50,786 bases of DNA from Stachybotrys elegans (taxonomy: Eukaryota; Ascomycota; Sordariomycetes; Hypocreales; Stachybotryaceae): the NCBI GenBank assembly GCA_020746835.1, contig JAGPNK010000048.1, positions 1-50,786 of the forward strand. The letters are read 5' to 3'. The position numbers and the translations under genes are program-made. Of this stretch, positions 33,701 to 44,722 are shown piece after piece. Within the stretch, counting starts at the first letter, position 1; every line of letters starts with the position of its first letter. Below the pieces are notes generated by a model, which worked only from the letters and a program-made list of their open reading frames with translations, was not told the DNA's origin and did no database searches.

Positions 33701-36700
33701 TTGTGGGAAAATTCGGTTTGATACCCCAGAAGGTGCGCTACGACCTCAACCTGTGATAGGGGCCGCTCCGTGAAGACACGATTGGCCACCTTCATCAAAA
33801 ATTGTCTGGTTTTCTTCTCCCGGCCGACTCCTTCATCAGACCCATCGCCTTCATTTGAAGTAATCTCTCGATCTAAGGTCTCCGATGCAGCGGCCACGCG
33901 CTTCCAGACTGGGTCTTCGACTTTGGTTGCGTAATTGGTCAGATAGTACACAAGCGCCATGGTCTTACATTGCGTCGCGATGAACGATATGTCGTGGTTG
34001 TGTCGAAGCCCCACTGCGAGTGCCTTGTTCCATCTGTTCACCATATTATGAGACCGTCGGATCTGAAACGTACCATCCGGATTGAACACTGTCTTCTCAA
34101 CGAGCCTCCACGGAGCGTTGAAACGGCAGAGCCTTCGTCTATGGTCTCGCCTTCCTAGTGAATACTTCACACATGTCGGACTATGTGTATGTATTTGAGT
34201 GGCTCCAGCGCAGAAGTTGGCTTCTTCGTCAAAAGACGCGGCGAACTGTTGGCCATTTTCAAGCAGTTGCGAGATGTCTGCCGTCACTGATCTCTCTGCT
34301 CGAACTGCGCAAAAGGCTTCTTGGTCTAGGTCCTACTTGTCCAACACGATGATCCGGTTAGCTTCACTTGATGAATGAAAGCCGATTAAGAAATATGATG
34401 GTGAGCCAGCGAAATCAGTCCAGATAACAAAGACCTTACCTCGGAGAAGATACTATCAATATATGCGATGATGCTGTCGCGATATGTATTGGAATCCTCG
34501 CCTTGCACATCGGCCAGGACCGAGCTTAGCTTCATGTTTCCTTGCAACCACAATAAGCCATGGACGTGGAGTGCTCCTCTCTCGTTAGTCTCGACGGCGC
34601 CAAAGTATTGGCTCACTCGACCAAACACAGAATCCTCTCCCACTCTGACGTAATGTTTGAAGAAGAACGAGATCTCCCTGTGAAAAAACATGGCCGAGCT
34701 CACCGGGTCCGAGACAGCCAACCGCGCTCGTTTGTAGGCCATATCAAGGCTTCTGAGAAATGACTCAGCCTCTTGAGGATCACGCGTTCGATATGCCGCC
34801 AGCCTCAGCTTGATTGGATTGGTGATGTCGTTTGGATTGAGCGTGAACCAGATGGCTGGAATGCCGTACCGGATGATCAGGGACTTGATCTTCCGCCGCA
34901 GGCTGAGACGGTGTTCCCGTGACATTGGCTGGCGGAATCCATATAGGGAAAGGCTTTTGAGTAGCTCCTTGATCCCCTCGTCGGAAGTTTGGCTAGACTG
35001 CTCGAGTTCTCGTGTGGCTAGCTCGAGCCTCTCCTTGCTGAGCGAGTGTACGATGCGCTCCACTGAAGGAAAGTCTTTCCTGGATACACTCAACATGCTC
35101 ACTCGACGATTTCTCGACCTAACCATCATGTTGAAGATCAAAAAGGCGAAGACGTGATGTGTTGCAAAACGGCCGCCATGGCGCCTCAACATTGCTCCCG
35201 CCCATGCCGCGAGGCTCATGTTTCGTGATGCCAGTAGACCTGCAGCTGTGGCATCTCTGCCCCCATCGCCTTCCACCTCTGCCGTAGTATCACTAATGCT
35301 GGCGATAGACTCTGCTGCAACCCGCGGGCCGCCACCACCAAAGGGGAAAAGGGTGGGGAATGTTTTCGCGAAATAGAACGGGTCTTCCGAGTCGGCAAAA
35401 TCACCACCACGGCATACCGATATGTAAGGCTCCTGGCCGAGTCCGGCCCGTACAGAGGTCGAACCTGCCGAACTTTCTACTCTGTTACCCATCCCAGCCG
35501 TCCGGAACGATCCTAACCCTGGCTTTCTGTCTTCACATACGGCCTCGCAGGCGAACCTCAGACGATCCAGGTCTGCAACCTCTGGCTGAGCGTCAAGCGT
35601 GAACATGCCAGACGAGCTGACTTCGTGGATTGCCTCGGTAAGGTATGCAGGGTTTGTAGATTGCCTGCCGCCGTCTCGTGCTCCATCATCTTCACCCTCC
35701 AAGCCTTCGTCGGCCTCGCGGTTCCCCTTCTCGGCACATTCACCTAGCCTCTCTTCCTGCTGTTCCTGCCTGAGCATCGCCATTATATCTTCAATGTCCG
35801 CCACACCATCTTCCTCCATCCCGCGCTCCCCTGGTGGCACTATTTGAGCAGTTCGCACCTTTTCCCAAGCGGTTGGCTCATTGTGCTCCATGTGCTCAAG
35901 TATTTGTGTCGGCACATCATGAGGTGGTGACCCCCAGCTTGCCATTTCGTCCGCGTCTATTACGATGTCTGCGTAGTGGGGGTTATTGATCCTCAGCCAA
36001 GCCAGTGCTTTCTGGACCACCCGACGGCGAACGGATAAAAGCTTGGAGAGGTCGCTTGGCTCCGGTTTTCGAGCACCGTTCCACGACACGTGTATCTCGT
36101 CCATCATCTTAACGAGCGGATGGGGTAGCACCCTGGTGACCAGCTCCTGGACATTGTTGGGGAATATCGTAATGTGTCCTTTGACATGCTTGGGGTACGA
36201 TGCGGTCTGCCGCTGTCCTTCTACGATGCTGTACTTTGTGATGAATCCGTAGCAAGAATTCAAGCTGATCAACTTCTCTTCCACTGGCGTCAACCCTTCC
36301 AACTCTTCCGGAAACATGTGCTCGCAACCTAAGCGGCCGTGGACCCGTGCAGCGGATGACAGGTAGTCTTTCGATACACAGCTTACGCATTCTGAACAAG
36401 CCATGATCACCTCGCCGGTAGGGAAACAACCTTGGCAAGCAAAAGGTGATTTGTCGCTCTTGCTCGCTGAGCCAGTCGCCCATTGGTCCCAGCTTATTTC
36501 TTTCAGCTCACCTTTGCCGAACTTCCGGTAGCATACCAGACATGTCTGTAAGGGTAGAGTCCCATCGTCGCGGAACGCTTTATAAAATGCCTGTACTGTT
36601 GCGACCTTCTTCTCTGTTGGTATGGGCGTACACCACTCCCTGTTGTACGACAACCGTTCTTTCTCGTCAAACTCCTCATCAAAGCAGCGCAAAACGCTTG

Positions 36701-37925
36701 CTACATCCTCCTTCCATTCCTCTTCCGTTCGCTCCTTACGGACCGTCGTCCGCGTTTTCTTTGCTGCTGGTGCCGCTAATGCCGCTGAGCCTGCCCTTCT
36801 CTTTCGCCGCCGAGGCATTCTTGGGGTCACTAATGTCTCGGGCCGTGGCATTTGCCGTGGCCTCGGTTCCGTTTCTGATACCAGCAAATCTGTCGCCGGA
36901 AGGATCTGTCGCGGCAACCTGTTTTCTTGTGTTCGTAGTATGGTTGCCAAAGGCCGCTCGGTGGTCTCGGCTTGTCGTGATCTGCGCTGAAGTGTTCCGA
37001 ATGGTGCCGGCAGAGTGTTTGCTGGTCGATTCCGTTGAGACGCTCCCATCACGCCAAAGGACCCAGGCCCAGATCCAGACCCAGTTTCCAATAACGATGC
37101 CTGGACCGATGGCGAATTGTCTTCTCGGCTCGCCTCCTTGGGTCGTATGGGTCGGAGGCTGCTCCCTTGGAAGGTCTGGCTGGCTGGCTGAATTCTCATG
37201 GCTGGCTGGATTCTAACGGCTGGCTGGATTCCAACGGCTGGCCGAGTAGGCTGGATGACTTCACAACTTTGTTCGGGAATCTTGTCACGACCAGCGCTGT
37301 CCACATTGATGACTCCATGTTTGGTTCCTGAACCAAGGAGATCCCCAATTGGGACTTGCATTGACTGAACAGATCTTACTTCCTTCGGCCGTATGTCGCG
37401 TAACATCTCCACCCTAGCGCTGGGACTTCTGGCCTGGGTTCGTGTGACTGGCCTTCCGCGACGAGCCTTGCCAGGGCATGTCCTTTCGCTAACCGCGCTT
37501 GCTTTTGGGGATATTTGGCTACTATTCGATCCCTGCTGTGTCGATTGCGGGCTAGGGTAGACCTCTTCGCCAGTTTTGGAAAGGCTCGCAGACGCTCTCG
37601 GCTGGGTTGACCGTAAGGGGGTGCATTCCCCAGTTCGTCTGATCGGAGTTCTACGAACCAAGTCGGGAAATGCTGAACGCTTCGGTCTGCTGGCGGACTC
37701 TTGGTTCTCCGTCGCCCCTGTTCTTTTTCTTTGATCCTCCTGCTCGCAAATATCCCCAACCAGCGCCCTCCTTGGTTGAATGGGTTGGTAAGAGGTCGTC
37801 GGCTGGATCGCCACAGGGTAAGAGGAAGTCACCGATTCCTCTAGATGCTCCTCTATGATGTTTCGCGAGATAGAGTCAGAGCCATCATTTTGTGTCTGTG
37901 CCGGGGAAAACATGTTATTGTTCAT
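30704..37925 (-). CDS. Helitron Rep-helicase (2,339 aa, 3 exons)
   Basis: Exons 37925-34440, 34332-33230 and 33134-30704; introns of 107 and 95 nt have GTAAGG/GTATCT donors and TAG acceptors, and phases agree (7,020 nt). Order: low-complexity basic N-terminus with short repeats of RIQPA type (about 230-250); Cys-rich zinc-binding region (about 460-560: CLVC, CQGC, CSECVSC, CEH); HUH Rep domain with hydrophobic-flanked H-V-H (ERGALHVHGLLWL, about 1118) and the two-Tyr motif YLTNYATK (about 1289); PIF1-like helicase with Walker A GGEGGTGKS (about 1830), TATSGTAAARINGITIHSA, Walker B LIIDEVSMLG, GDFHQFRPV, and VQLSRCPSLDGI near the end. No premature stop or missing key residue is seen, so it is potentially active. 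Known role: nicks the element, unwinds and rejoins strands during rolling-circle transposition. Confidence 0.9.
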
Positions 37926-38445
37926 CCTTGCCTTGTTCAGCGCTTTTCGATATTTCAGGGTAGGACCAGTCGTGAATTTCTCATGACCTCCCCCCTCCCC
38001 CCTCCCCCTCTTTCTCTTTTCTTCTTATTTCTCTCTTTCTCTGCCTTCTGTCTCATCCTAGGGGTCATTTCTACCCCTAGTATGCAGGGTCTCGATCTGT
38101 AGAGTATTACTTCATACCCCAATTGTATCTATCAACCAGGAACATGTGGTCACCGCCTCTTGTCTTTGATGTGCAAGCGCCACGTGTAAATCAATGTTTC
38201 AGCCAACCAATCTGTCGCTTTAAAGCCCTTTACGGGGGATATCTTGCTCCGGCCTGTAATTGCAACGTGTCTTGACTGCTCGGAGGCTAGAGCTAAAGTC
38301 GTGGCTTTCTCCTTGTTCACTTCTACTCCAATATTGTCTATTCTTTCCCTAGTTCCATAGATTCTCCCTGGATCACATCTTGTCTACAAAATACCGGAAA
38401 CTGGAAGCAAGGATAGAGACTTCCACGCGACCAACATATATACCT
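37926..38445. promoter_or_regulatory. Divergent promoter region inside the element
   Basis: The 520-bp gap between the start codons of the Rep-helicase (minus) and the accessory gene (plus). It has a strong pyrimidine tract at about 37986-38045 (CT-rich, typical of fungal promoters). A shared bidirectional promoter is inferred from layout. Confidence 0.5.
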
Positions 38446-40086
38446 ATGTCCTTAGGTACTACCGCCGGTGATGCATCACCGCGAGCCCGCGAGCCGCTTA
38501 TAAGCCAGAAGACTGTGGGCAGTGATATGACGATAAGTTGTCTTATTAAACCTCACTGTCCCAAAACATTTCCCTCCTCCAGCCAGCATCATATCAAGGG
38601 CCTCAACACAGAGACCATCGCGATCATTGAACTTCCCACCCCTACCTGGCTTGCCGCCCCAGAGTATGCCTTTCTTCGAGCCGATCCCGACGATCCCGAT
38701 AGCCCTTCCACCTCTGCATTCTTCAGTTTGAATGTATCCATCTACAACCAACAAATTATCGAGGAGAACTGGTCCGGCCAGTGGTTCTACATGACTGGTC
38801 GCGTTCATCCTTTTGCCCTTACGTGGGAGATTCAAGAGGCTGGCAAACACCAGGATTCCGCGGAGAATTCTGCACAAGACACTCTGGTTGATTACACCAT
38901 CGCCGCTCTGATTGTACGAGATTTCAATTATCAGCCGTATGTGTATTCGCCTTGCCCCCTTCCCGTGTTTCTCTCAACGTCTGGCTTGGCAATAATATGT
39001 ACTGACCCTGGCAATTGCTCTTCCCCTCGCAGTATCCTGCCTCGAACAATGTCCTCCGAGGACCTGTTCCCTGCTGTCTCGCCCACCGTCAGCTTCTTGG
39101 GCTCTGTTGTCAGCCCGGGAAATTCGCTGCTTCGAAAGCCATCCACCTCTTCCATGGGCTTGGATGAGCTTTAGATGAAATGCTGTGGCCTTGTTCGCCT
39201 TTCTACCTTCATCGCTCCTGGAGATTCGAATGAAATACCAAAGCGAGGCTTTCACACCTTCTTCGCCTTTGTCATCTTCCCCATTCGCCTCAACCCGTGG
39301 GCATCCTTGTGCAAGAAGATGACAGAGAGACGAGATACGCAGTTTCAGACTAATTCTCTGCTAAGCTGCACTGGAAAAGTCGCCGGTCTTCTCGACCATC
39401 GTCTGCTGGTTCATCCACCGCCCCTTGAGCAGGACTATGTCTTCATTGTCGTGCCAGATTCTTGGACCTTCCTTGACAAATCCTTCACTCCATCCAACCC
39501 TGCCACGCCAAGTGCAATAGCATCGGCGAACCGCCTACCATCTTCTCCATCCTCTGCTCCTACATCATTTGAGCGAGCTATGGCTAAGTTCACCACTCCT
39601 CGTCGAAACGCCGATCCATCGACGCCCAGCTCAAGCATGTCTCCCACCCCCGCTCCAACGCTGGTGCCAACGCCGAGCCCGACAGCAACTGCGACCACAA
39701 AGCCGCATTCATCATTTCTGACCGTTGCTCCCTCGCCTACTCTGAAGCGAGCCTGTCCCAGTTTGGATCCCGCGCCGTCCAATAAAAAGCCTCGTCAGTT
39801 ATCATCGCAGCAATCCTTAAACACCGTACTCTCTTCGGTCGAGAACGAGTCATTCATCAACCTGAACGCTGCCTCGTTCGTTTCCCATCCGGACGAACCT
39901 ATACATAGCTCTTCCCCGAGCTCCGACAAAGCTTCTTTGCACGCTACACCCTCGTCGAGACCGTTTGTTCCCACAACTCGTCCGGGCATTTCCCCCCTTA
40001 CCCTTGACTCCATCACGGCTTCTTCTTCTGATCCTACCAATCGCCCGCAGCGAAGCCGCATGCCCACGAAAAAGTATGAAGAATAA
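38446..40086 (+). CDS. Helitron accessory protein with two OB-fold-like segments (491 aa, putative)
   Basis: ATG at 38446. A likely intron 38937-39032 (GTATGT donor, TACTGAC branch, CGCAG acceptor) and a second at 39106-39174 (GTTGTC donor, CTTTAG acceptor) are both multiples of three, so the frame also reads through the first; the second removes the only in-frame stop (TAG at 39172). Segment one (about 60-165) has SAFFSLNVSIYNQQI, WSGQWFYMTGRVHPFAL and VDYTIAALIVRDFNYQ; segment two (about 165-275) has FHTFFAFVIFP, LLSCTGKVAGLL and DYVFIVVPDSWTFL. The repeated LxxTG(K/R)V strand in a beta-rich setting suggests OB folds, hence possible single-strand DNA binding; this is inference. The tail (about 280-491) is Ser/Pro/Thr-rich and disordered, ending in basic PTKKYEE. 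Plant and animal Helitrons sometimes carry RPA-like proteins, the nearest analogy. Confidence 0.55.
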
Positions 40087-40403
40087 GTCAGCCTGAAGTG
40101 GAGGGGGGAGGATGTTTGGAGCGGGGGGGGGGCTTCTTCCTGTACCACTGCCTAAGGACTCTTGCTTCTGGCTTATACCGAAACAACTTGTCACAGCCCG
40201 AGCAGTTGGGCTTGAACTTGCTGGCATATTGCACAGATGCGTGGGCCTAGCCGGCTACTAGTATCAATTTGAGACAATCTGGCCGCCTACTTGTCACTAG
40301 CCAGCTTTGACTAATTGACCGCTACTTTGCCTCTCCTCCGTGATTCTCTGCATTGCGGTTGATATAATAAATAAGTTCTGCAAAAATTCTGAGCTAACCC
40401 TAT
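40087..40403. other. Non-coding right part of the element
   Basis: Contains a run of nine G residues (about 40123-40132) just after the accessory gene and CCTAGCCGGCTACTAG, similar to left-end sequence. No gene seen. Confidence 0.5.
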
Positions 40404-40860
40404 CTAATTTTCGTTCCTCAAGGCTATTTTGCGCAAACCGTCGCCGGTTTGCCTTCCCTGTACTGCAATGATAGTCTTGGCATGATGAGTCAGCAGGGCG
40501 GCATAGATTATTGACAAAGCAGCTCGATCCGCCAAATCGCCAGGCTCTGTCTGCCTACCGCCCTTATACTGATCCATCAGTCCAGGAATATGAGTAACCG
40601 TGGAACAAAAATCGCGTATTGATTCGCTGATATATTCTTCTCCTAAGCTCGTACGTGTATACGTGCCTCCTCGCTTCCCGAATAACGAGTTGGCCGAGTC
40701 TCTGGAGAGTATCGGTTCACCTGGCGGATAACTAGGTTGAATTGGTCTTTAGGCGGGCGACACTGTTGGGGTACTTTGGCAACGATATCAGATTGTAGGT
40801 CGGCTCGAGTTCGACAAAGTTGCAGCGACTTGGAAAGTTCGGCTAGGAGCTAAACGATGG
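40404..40860 (-). pseudogene. Unidentified gene fragment at the right edge of the element
   Basis: A minus-strand frame is open from 40748 to a TAG at 40406-40404 (114 codons) without an early ATG and looks coding (EYISESIRDFCSTVTHIPGL, then DLADRAALSIIYAALLTHHA). Upstream, a second frame at about 40750-40850 also looks coding (FVELEPTYNLISLPKYPNSV), so the pieces may be exons or a frameshifted gene. The last codons (ALRNEN, stop) lie inside the element's inverted 16-nt motif, so the gene is cut there or was picked up by the element. I do not recognise the family. Confidence 0.4.
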
Positions 40861-40916
40861 CCCAAGACAGTTCAGTAATTACGTCTGTTAAGTTGATCGC
40901 TTAGAACCCCGAATAC

Positions 40917-42319
40917 TCATGTGCTTTGTTTCGGGCCAAGACTCGAAAGCACATATTTCCGATACCAGGGCGTGTAGAAGTCCTTTACCCATCCTGCTAG
41001 GTGGCGAAGGCCAGCGACAATCTGGTACGTCTTGAGAATGCTCTGCGTAGACCCAAACTCCTGCTCAGTCCACAAGATGGTGCGATAAACTGTTATATCG
41101 GTGCCGTCTTCCAGAATTGTTGTGTGAGGCTCCAACGTAGAAAAGACAAAGAGCCAGCGATGACCCTGTATGATGACTCCCGGGAGTAAACCGAGTTGGA
41201 GCAAAGCCGCCTTCACAGCATCGGTAATCGCTTCTTCGTCTGCCCCATCGGGCTGAGTCGATGTGATCATCGCCTTCACAGCGGACTGGAGAAACCTCCA
41301 CTGCGCTGTATGCCATACACCCATCTGCAACTGTGCCACGTCCAGATCCTTGCCAGGACGTTTAGTTTCAATGCTTAGTATGATGGGGCGTAGCTGAAGA
41401 GGCCTGTAATCGGTGTGGTTGACTGTCTGAGTAATTGTGCGCTGAGCAAGTGCTCGGCGAGCTTGAGCATCGACGTCGGAATTATCAAAGAGGCAAAAGT
41501 CCACCATTTTTTGCCTTGAAGAATAAGGTAGATAGTTCCTATGTGGCCGAGCGGTTGTACTAAAAATCCATTAGCCTCTAAGAACGATACGTCCTTTCCT
41601 CATCATACGTACCATGACATAAAGTCGAAGGGCTGGCCCGAGTCTGATCCTGATGCTCTAAAGATGCTTTTAAGAAGCGGATGATGCACCTCCATGTTCC
41701 AGCTGAATTCTTCGTGATCGGAGTTAAAGCACTCCATCGCTTGCTCACGGACAGTATTAAGTTCTTCCCAGCTCGGGACGCGGCCAGGGAGAGTATCTGC
41801 ACCTTCGTCCTTGAATGCAGAGCGCCAAGTCTTCGAATTCAGCCCTTTTTCCTGAAGGATCCGGGTGACTTCGCTCTGCTTTTCATGCGGCAAGATGTCA
41901 ATGCCCATGTCAATCTCGAGCAGCTTCTGGACTAATCTGGCGGCCGCGAGCGGAGGATGGTCACTATCGAGCTGTTTACACTCAAGTCCTCCGATGTCCA
42001 AATTCAAGCCCATGAATTGTCTCCGGGGTGATGAAGCTTGCGTAGGCATGTCTCCCTGCTGGGACGGCGGCAGCGAGATGGACGACAAAGAGCTCAGCTG
42101 GGAGCCTGTCCGCGCGCCTTTTGCTCGGGGGGTTTTGTCGTCATCACCAATCCTTCGTCTTTTTGGCGTAGACGTATGCTCCATCCCGCTGGTGCCGCTC
42201 GTTGAGTGTGGAGGAGTGAATTGCTGAAGCTGTTTTCGCTTGCGCGGGGCTGCGCAATCGCTGTCGGGGTGGTCTGGCACGTTCTCAAGCCAGAGATGAA
42301 TTTGGTTATCGTCTAACAT
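40917..42319 (-). CDS. Fungal PD-(D/E)XK nuclease-like domain protein, paralogue 2 (449 aa, 2 exons)
   Basis: Exon 1 is 42319-41613, the intron 41612-41560 (53 nt, GTACGT...TAG) and exon 2 41559-40917; 1,350 nt in phase. The splice restores the conserved run MSCTTARPHRNYLPYSSRQK leading into MVDFCLF (about 254), whose Asp together with E-T-K in LSIETKRP (about 298) forms the D...E-x-K core; AQLQMGVWHTAQWRFL and HRWLFVFST follow. The N-terminus (1-110) is Ser/Pro-rich with a basic PRKRKQ cluster that may be a nuclear signal. Same family and same order as the gene at 25104-26657 but diverged. ATG at 42319 is chosen because the frame upstream is promoter-like. Predicted nuclease fold; biological role unknown. 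The next gene upstream (43372) is divergent. Confidence 0.8.
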
Positions 42320-42935
42320 GATGGAAAAGAGAAAAATGTTCCTCCAGGAACAGCATCGGTACAATAATAACGATTTGGCTGGGCAAAGTGAGTGTTGGAG
42401 GATGGAAGTTTGGAGTGGAACAAAGTGTGCGAAATTGCCATGGCAACGTATGACGTGTGGTAAAATTAGTCCGATGTGCATCATGAAGTGGTGATTGGCC
42501 AGGATCTCGGGACCATTTCTCAGCCTCGAGAGCTCGGTCTAACTATAATCCGGATTTCGCTAAAGCTGAGGACGAAACAGCAGCTCCAAACAGCACCTCA
42601 GACACGAATAGCCTAACGTCAATCGCATAGCATGCGTGAAGTCATCGTAAATATTAGGAACCCACTCACCGTAGCTAACCTAAGAGCCATGAACTCGCGT
42701 AGCCTCAAAGCCCACGTAGACCGCGCGATTCAACAAAGTGTGCATTGTTTCTTCTGCCGCCGGTGATCTAGCGGACTGTTCATTGTTTTCTTGGGTATAA
42801 AGAAGATCTAGAGAGAATGTGAGGTTCAAGAGAAGAAGAAAGAGATAAGCCAATTGTTGCAAATAGGGTCTGCAAGCCCCTGGCTATCTAGAAAGCGGAT
42901 AAACAGTCGGTCCATTTGCACCAATCAGGGCAGCT
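42320..42935. other. Intergenic region between divergent genes
   Basis: Probable promoter of the PD-(D/E)XK gene at the left; no other gene seen. The perfect palindrome GGGCAGCTAGCGCTGCCC-like hairpin (GGGCAG...CTGCCC) lies at about 42929-42946. Confidence 0.45.
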
Positions 42936-42939
42936 AGCG

Positions 42940-43012
42940 CTGCCCTGCTACCAATTTCACCAGCTTATGTATCTAGCGGCTACAACCGAGTAGAACAAAA
43001 TCGCTCAAGCGA
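42940..43012 (+). repeat. Recurring upstream motif, copy A
   Basis: CCCTGCTA... followed by TAGCGGCTACAACCGAGTAG and AACAAAAT. Related copies lie at about 45567, 48106 and 49508, each on the plus strand ahead of a plus-strand gene. Distance to the next start codon is about 360 bp. Confidence 0.5.
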
Positions 43013-43371
43013 GGGGCATTAAGTCCCTTCCGTTACTAGTCGCCCATAAACCAGCCCTGCCGTCTTGGATCCATGGCCTGCCTGAAGATCATACGGGCTA
43101 TCGCCATCGCTGTCGCTGTCACTGCTGCTGCCCTATGAATCCATCTCACCCAGTAGCCTTGAATGGGCCGTCGATGGATTACGTGTTGCCGCCGCAAACA
43201 CCCTTGCCAATGTGCTTAAATTTGTCACGTGGCTGTAGGTGCCTGGCCAGACCAAGCCATGAGGCTGCCAGGCTGAAACCCCGCACCACCTAAGAAGGCT
43301 TTTATCGATCCGTGACAGGCCAAAATTGGAACAACCTAGTTCTACTCAATGCCAAACCAAATAAGAAAATC

Positions 43372-44603
43372 ATGACGGGTCTCGATAAATGGATCCAGAT
43401 TTTCGACTCAATCTCATACAGTCCTATTCTAGATTCAATATTGCTGTACCTGACCATCGCCGATGCCTTAATCCTTTGCCAAGTCTGCAAAGGGCTGAGT
43501 CACCTTAAACACTACGCGCTCAAAAAGATCACCAACATTAACTGCCGGCTCCAAGATTTCGTGGATGATCCCGTTATATTCCGATCTCAGCTAGGGCAGT
43601 ATGAGGCTTTGGTGTCGGGCGCCTTCGCACGTGGCCTCTTCGATCTAAAACCTAAGAGGGTCCTATATCTGGATGTTTTCATCCGTGAGGGAGGTGATGC
43701 TCAGCAATTTGCAGAATACTTGAAGAATCATGAAAGTTACACCGTCGAGAAAGAAACAGTAAGGGTCCTACGGAAATTTCCGGAATTACTATACTGACTG
43801 CTGCGCAGGATTCTATGCATGCCTCGAGACAGATTTCATACATAAGTAGCAGCAGGCCAGGCTTAAAGCTTCGAACTACCGTGACAAGAGGCTCTCCCAT
43901 CCGCCATATCCTCGCATCCTCGTACACAACAGCATGCGTCAATATTATGACATGGAACAAAGCATTTTCCATGTTTCCTATCGACACTCTTGTCAAGCAT
44001 CGATTTTACCCGCTCAAGTCTTTTGATGATGGCTTCGGTTCTTGTTTGAGGGAGCTTGCGTATCAAGGCTGGACGACTCGCGACATAATTTGGCCTGACC
44101 TAGATATTGCAAAGCGTTTAGGGGTCACACGGCTACGTCTCGTTGGTGATAAATTCAGTCCGGTTATTCCGCTGGATACCAATGAAATCAGTCCTCCGAC
44201 GACACCGAATTTTGTTATCACGTATGCCCAATTCGAAATTTTGGAGGATACTCAGCCATGGCCCGCATTAAGACAGTCTGCGTTGCTCGGAGAACCTTCC
44301 CGTCAGTTTCTATCCCCAAAAGGAAGTTTCCTAAGGCTGCGTGCCGAGGAGATGGTATCGGCAAGTATACGTTACGCCTACACAACTGGCTCTAACAGTT
44401 GGAAGGTATATGTTGGGGAACGTCTGCGTCGTTGGGCCTGGCTCGAATTGTTTAAGATCGGAATTGAAGGTACACGCTGGCTTAGCTTGACTACGTTTCC
44501 ACTTGTCTCTGAAATTTCTGATTTTGATAAGCCAGAAACTTGGGATTACGCTGATGATCAAATACCGAATTGGTATCTGGAGTGGGAGAAACAGAGTGGT
44601 TGA
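43372..44603 (+). CDS. F-box-like protein (393 aa, 2 exons)
   Basis: ATG at 43372, exon 1 to 43758, a 50-nt intron (GTAAGG donor, TACTGAC branch, GCGCAG acceptor) and exon 2 43809-44603, all in phase. The first 45 residues have an F-box-like pattern (SPILDSILLYLTIADALILC followed by QVCKGLSHL), after which comes a long region of a fungal family that I know only as hypothetical (VLYLDVFIREGG, HASRQISYISSSRPGLKLRT, FYPLKSFDDGF, LGVTRLRLVGDKFSPVIPLD, WAWLELFKIG). F-box proteins usually present targets to an SCF ubiquitin ligase; target unknown. The second exon's TACVNIMTWNKAFSMFP may be a hydrophobic core, not a membrane segment. Copy A of the upstream motif precedes it. Confidence 0.7.
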
Positions 44604-44654
44604 TGAAGCGGTTTCCCAAATGGGCTTATAAAATGACCCAAGTTTTTAAGAGAA

Positions 44655-44722
44655 ATTAAAATAAATAATAATAAAAAAGAAGAAGAAGAAGAAGAAGAAG
44701 ATGAAGAAGAAGAAGAAGAGAA
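44655..44722. repeat. AAT/GAA trinucleotide microsatellite
   Basis: AATAATAATAA passes into (GAA)n with one GAT interruption, just after the stop of the F-box-like gene; probably in its 3' UTR. Confidence 0.9.

Larger units (their letters stand above)
29998..40424 (-). mobile_element. Helitron-like rolling-circle transposon, apparently complete (about 10.4 kb)
   Basis: Defined by an intact Rep-helicase gene (minus strand), a divergent accessory gene and the motif GCCTTGAGGAACGAAA occurring as a tandem array on the left and one inverted copy on the right (40409-40424). Helitrons transpose by rolling-circle replication using a HUH-type Rep nuclease with two Tyr plus a PIF1-family helicase; both are here with key residues. 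An inverted motif at both ends with an array on one side resembles the asymmetric subterminal repeats described for Helitron2/Helentron-type elements. Canonical 5' TC and 3' CTRR ends could not be fixed by eye; CTAG-type candidates exist on the minus strand near 29800. Boundaries are therefore approximate to a few hundred bases on the left. Confidence 0.8.
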
